Below are positions 15,099-16,198 of a DNA stretch of 16,198 nucleotides, piece by piece. How positions within the stretch are numbered: position 1 is the stretch's first letter; every line of letters starts with the position of its first letter. The translations under genes and the position numbers were made by a program. The notes below the pieces were generated by a model. It saw only the letters and a list, made by a program, of their open reading frames with translations, was not told where the DNA came from and did no database searches. Source of the DNA: Pedobacter sp. (lineage in GTDB: Bacteria; Bacteroidota; Bacteroidia; Sphingobacteriales; Sphingobacteriaceae); the NCBI GenBank assembly GCA_030149995.1, contig JASLGV010000185.1, forward strand, positions 1 through 16,198, in the 5' to 3' direction.

Positions 15099-16198
15099 AT
15101 GAAGTCTATTTTCTCTTTAAAGCCAATACTTGTTTGGTGTTTCATCCTGTTTTTTGCAACGGGTTTACATGCACAGGCACTAAATTCGAAGCAGATTGAT
15201 AGTCTGGTACTTAAAACCCTTCAAACATTTAACGTACCCGGCATTGCTGTTTCGGTTATCAAGGATGGTAAAATTATTCATCTAAAAGGTTATGGCGTTC
15301 GCTCCATTAAAACCAATCTGAAGGTTGATGAAAATACGCTCTTTGGCGTGGCCTCTAATACCAAAGCCTTTACGGCAGCTTCATTGGGTATGCTGGTTGA
15401 TGCGCATAAAATTAGCTGGGATACCAAGGTTACCGATGTAATACCTGAGTTTAAAATGTACGATCCGTATGTAACCAACGAATTTACCATACGCGATTTA
15501 TTGACCCACCGCAGCGGGTTAGGGCTGGGAGCAGGCGATTTAATGATCTGGCCCGATTCATCAACTGTTACTAAAAACCAGTTGATTCATAATTTACGGT
15601 ATTTGAAACCCGTATCTTCCTTTCGTACCAAATACGATTATGATAACCTGCTATACATTGTAGCAGGAGAAGTGGTTGCCCGCGTTTCGGGTATTTCTTA
15701 CGAAGATTTCATTGAAAGCAGGATTATCCGTCCGCTGGGCATGACCAAAACAGCTGCTTCCTGGTACCGGTTAAAAGATAAATCGAACGTGATTGATGGC
15801 CATGCTCCCTATGAGGGAAAATTGCTGCCGGTGGGGCTGAGCTTTGGAGAAGTGGCAAATGCTGCCGGTGGTATTTATTCGAGTGTAACCGATATGAGTA
15901 AATGGGTATTGGCCATGCTCGATACCGGAAAATATGGCGATAAACCGGAGAAAAGATTATTCAGCACGGCCGTGCACAAAGAACTTTGGACACCACAAAC
16001 GCTCATAAACGGAGGTTCTCCCTATAATACACATTTTAATGCTTACGGACTGGGTTGGTTTTTAAGTGATGTAAACGGTTATCTGCAGGCTACCCATACC
16101 GGTGGTTTATCGGGAATTGTTACGCAGGTTACCCTTATTCCCGAAATAAAGCTCGGCATTATCGTACTAACCAACCAACAGTCGGGCGCAGCTTTCAA
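15099..16198 (+). CDS. Exported serine hydrolase, beta-lactamase class C/PBP-like (3' end outside window)
   Basis: The first 366 codons are visible and the frame is still open at the window edge. A signal peptide (1-26, MKSIFSLKPILVWCFILFFA then TGLHAQ) directs it to the periplasm. The serine beta-lactamase/penicillin-binding fold shows the S-x-x-K motif at S86-K89 (ASNTKAF), the Y-x-N motif at Y181-N183 and H333-T-G in place of K-T-G, as common in class C-like esterases and peptidases. Members cleave D-amino peptides, esters or beta-lactams. The HTG form and lack of genetic context do not favour a true resistance enzyme. Substrate unknown. A further C-terminal domain, common in this group, may lie beyond the edge. 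Confidence 0.92.
   Translation, partial: MKSIFSLKPILVWCFILFFATGLHAQALNSKQIDSLVLKTLQTFNVPGIAVSVIKDGKIIHLKGYGVRSIKTNLKVDENTLFGVASNTKAFTAASLGMLVDAHKISWDTKVTDVIPEFKMYDPYVTNEFTIRDLLTHRSGLGLGAGDLMIWPDSSTVTKNQLIHNLRYLKPVSSFRTKYDYDNLLYIVAGEVVARVSGISYEDFIESRIIRPLGMTKTAASWYRLKDKSNVIDGHAPYEGKLLPVGLSFGEVANAAGGIYSSVTDMSKWVLAMLDTGKYGDKPEKRLFSTAVHKELWTPQTLINGGSPYNTHFNAYGLGWFLSDVNGYLQATHTGGLSGIVTQVTLIPEIKLGIIVLTNQQSGAAF

Noticed and set aside
15099..16198. Reading the terminal gene as an antibiotic-resistance AmpC
   Set aside because: It has HTG rather than KTG and sits among ordinary chromosomal genes; many periplasmic esterases and peptidases share the S-x-x-K and Y-x-N motifs.

Overview
The window looks like chromosomal core-genome DNA from a member of the Bacteroidota, most likely Sphingobacteriaceae (Pedobacter-like). 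The reasons are: a SecA of about 1100 residues with the extra segments seen in this phylum; an STN/carboxypeptidase-regulatory/TonB receptor followed by a DUF4249-type lipoprotein; a LytS/LytTR pair; a DUF2027-Smr protein; AT-rich gene starts with almost no Shine-Dalgarno sequences; and TAnnTTTG-like -7 promoter boxes. The genus is an inference. I saw no mobile element, CRISPR array, rRNA or tRNA.

Left edge (1-503). The first 39 bases are the N-terminus of an aspartokinase gene on the minus strand, very probably thrA. Upstream of it lies a complete transcription-attenuation leader. It has a 21-codon peptide with five Thr and seven Ile codons (165-230, minus), a strong GC-rich intrinsic terminator with a U9 tract (100-131), and a 7-nt GC-only sequence at the end of the leader ORF that is exactly complementary to the 5' arm of that terminator. 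This is a compact antiterminator switch. It is the most interesting element in the window, and the peptide is too short for ordinary gene calling.

Housekeeping block (504-6336, plus strand): rsgA (circularly permuted GTPase for 30S maturation, apparently near-leaderless), a DUF2027-Smr protein, a 99-residue secreted protein of unknown function, and secA. A strong terminator follows secA. A second hairpin serves the convergent minus-strand operon.

Outer-membrane and signalling block (6493-12122). On the minus strand a TonB-dependent receptor with an N-terminal STN domain is followed, with a 10-nt overlap, by a DUF4249-like lipoprotein. Divergently transcribed is a LytS-type histidine kinase, then one base later a LytTR response regulator. 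The 218-bp divergent spacer carries an 11-bp direct repeat just upstream of the receptor gene. The arrangement suggests, without proving, that the two-component system controls the receptor operon. An STN receptor usually pairs with FecI/FecR, and neither is present here.

Right block (12190-16198, plus strand): a palindrome-rich leader, a SPOR-domain exported protein overlapping by 14 nt an M20D amidohydrolase, then an exported protein of unknown function and a serine beta-lactamase-like hydrolase cut by the window end.
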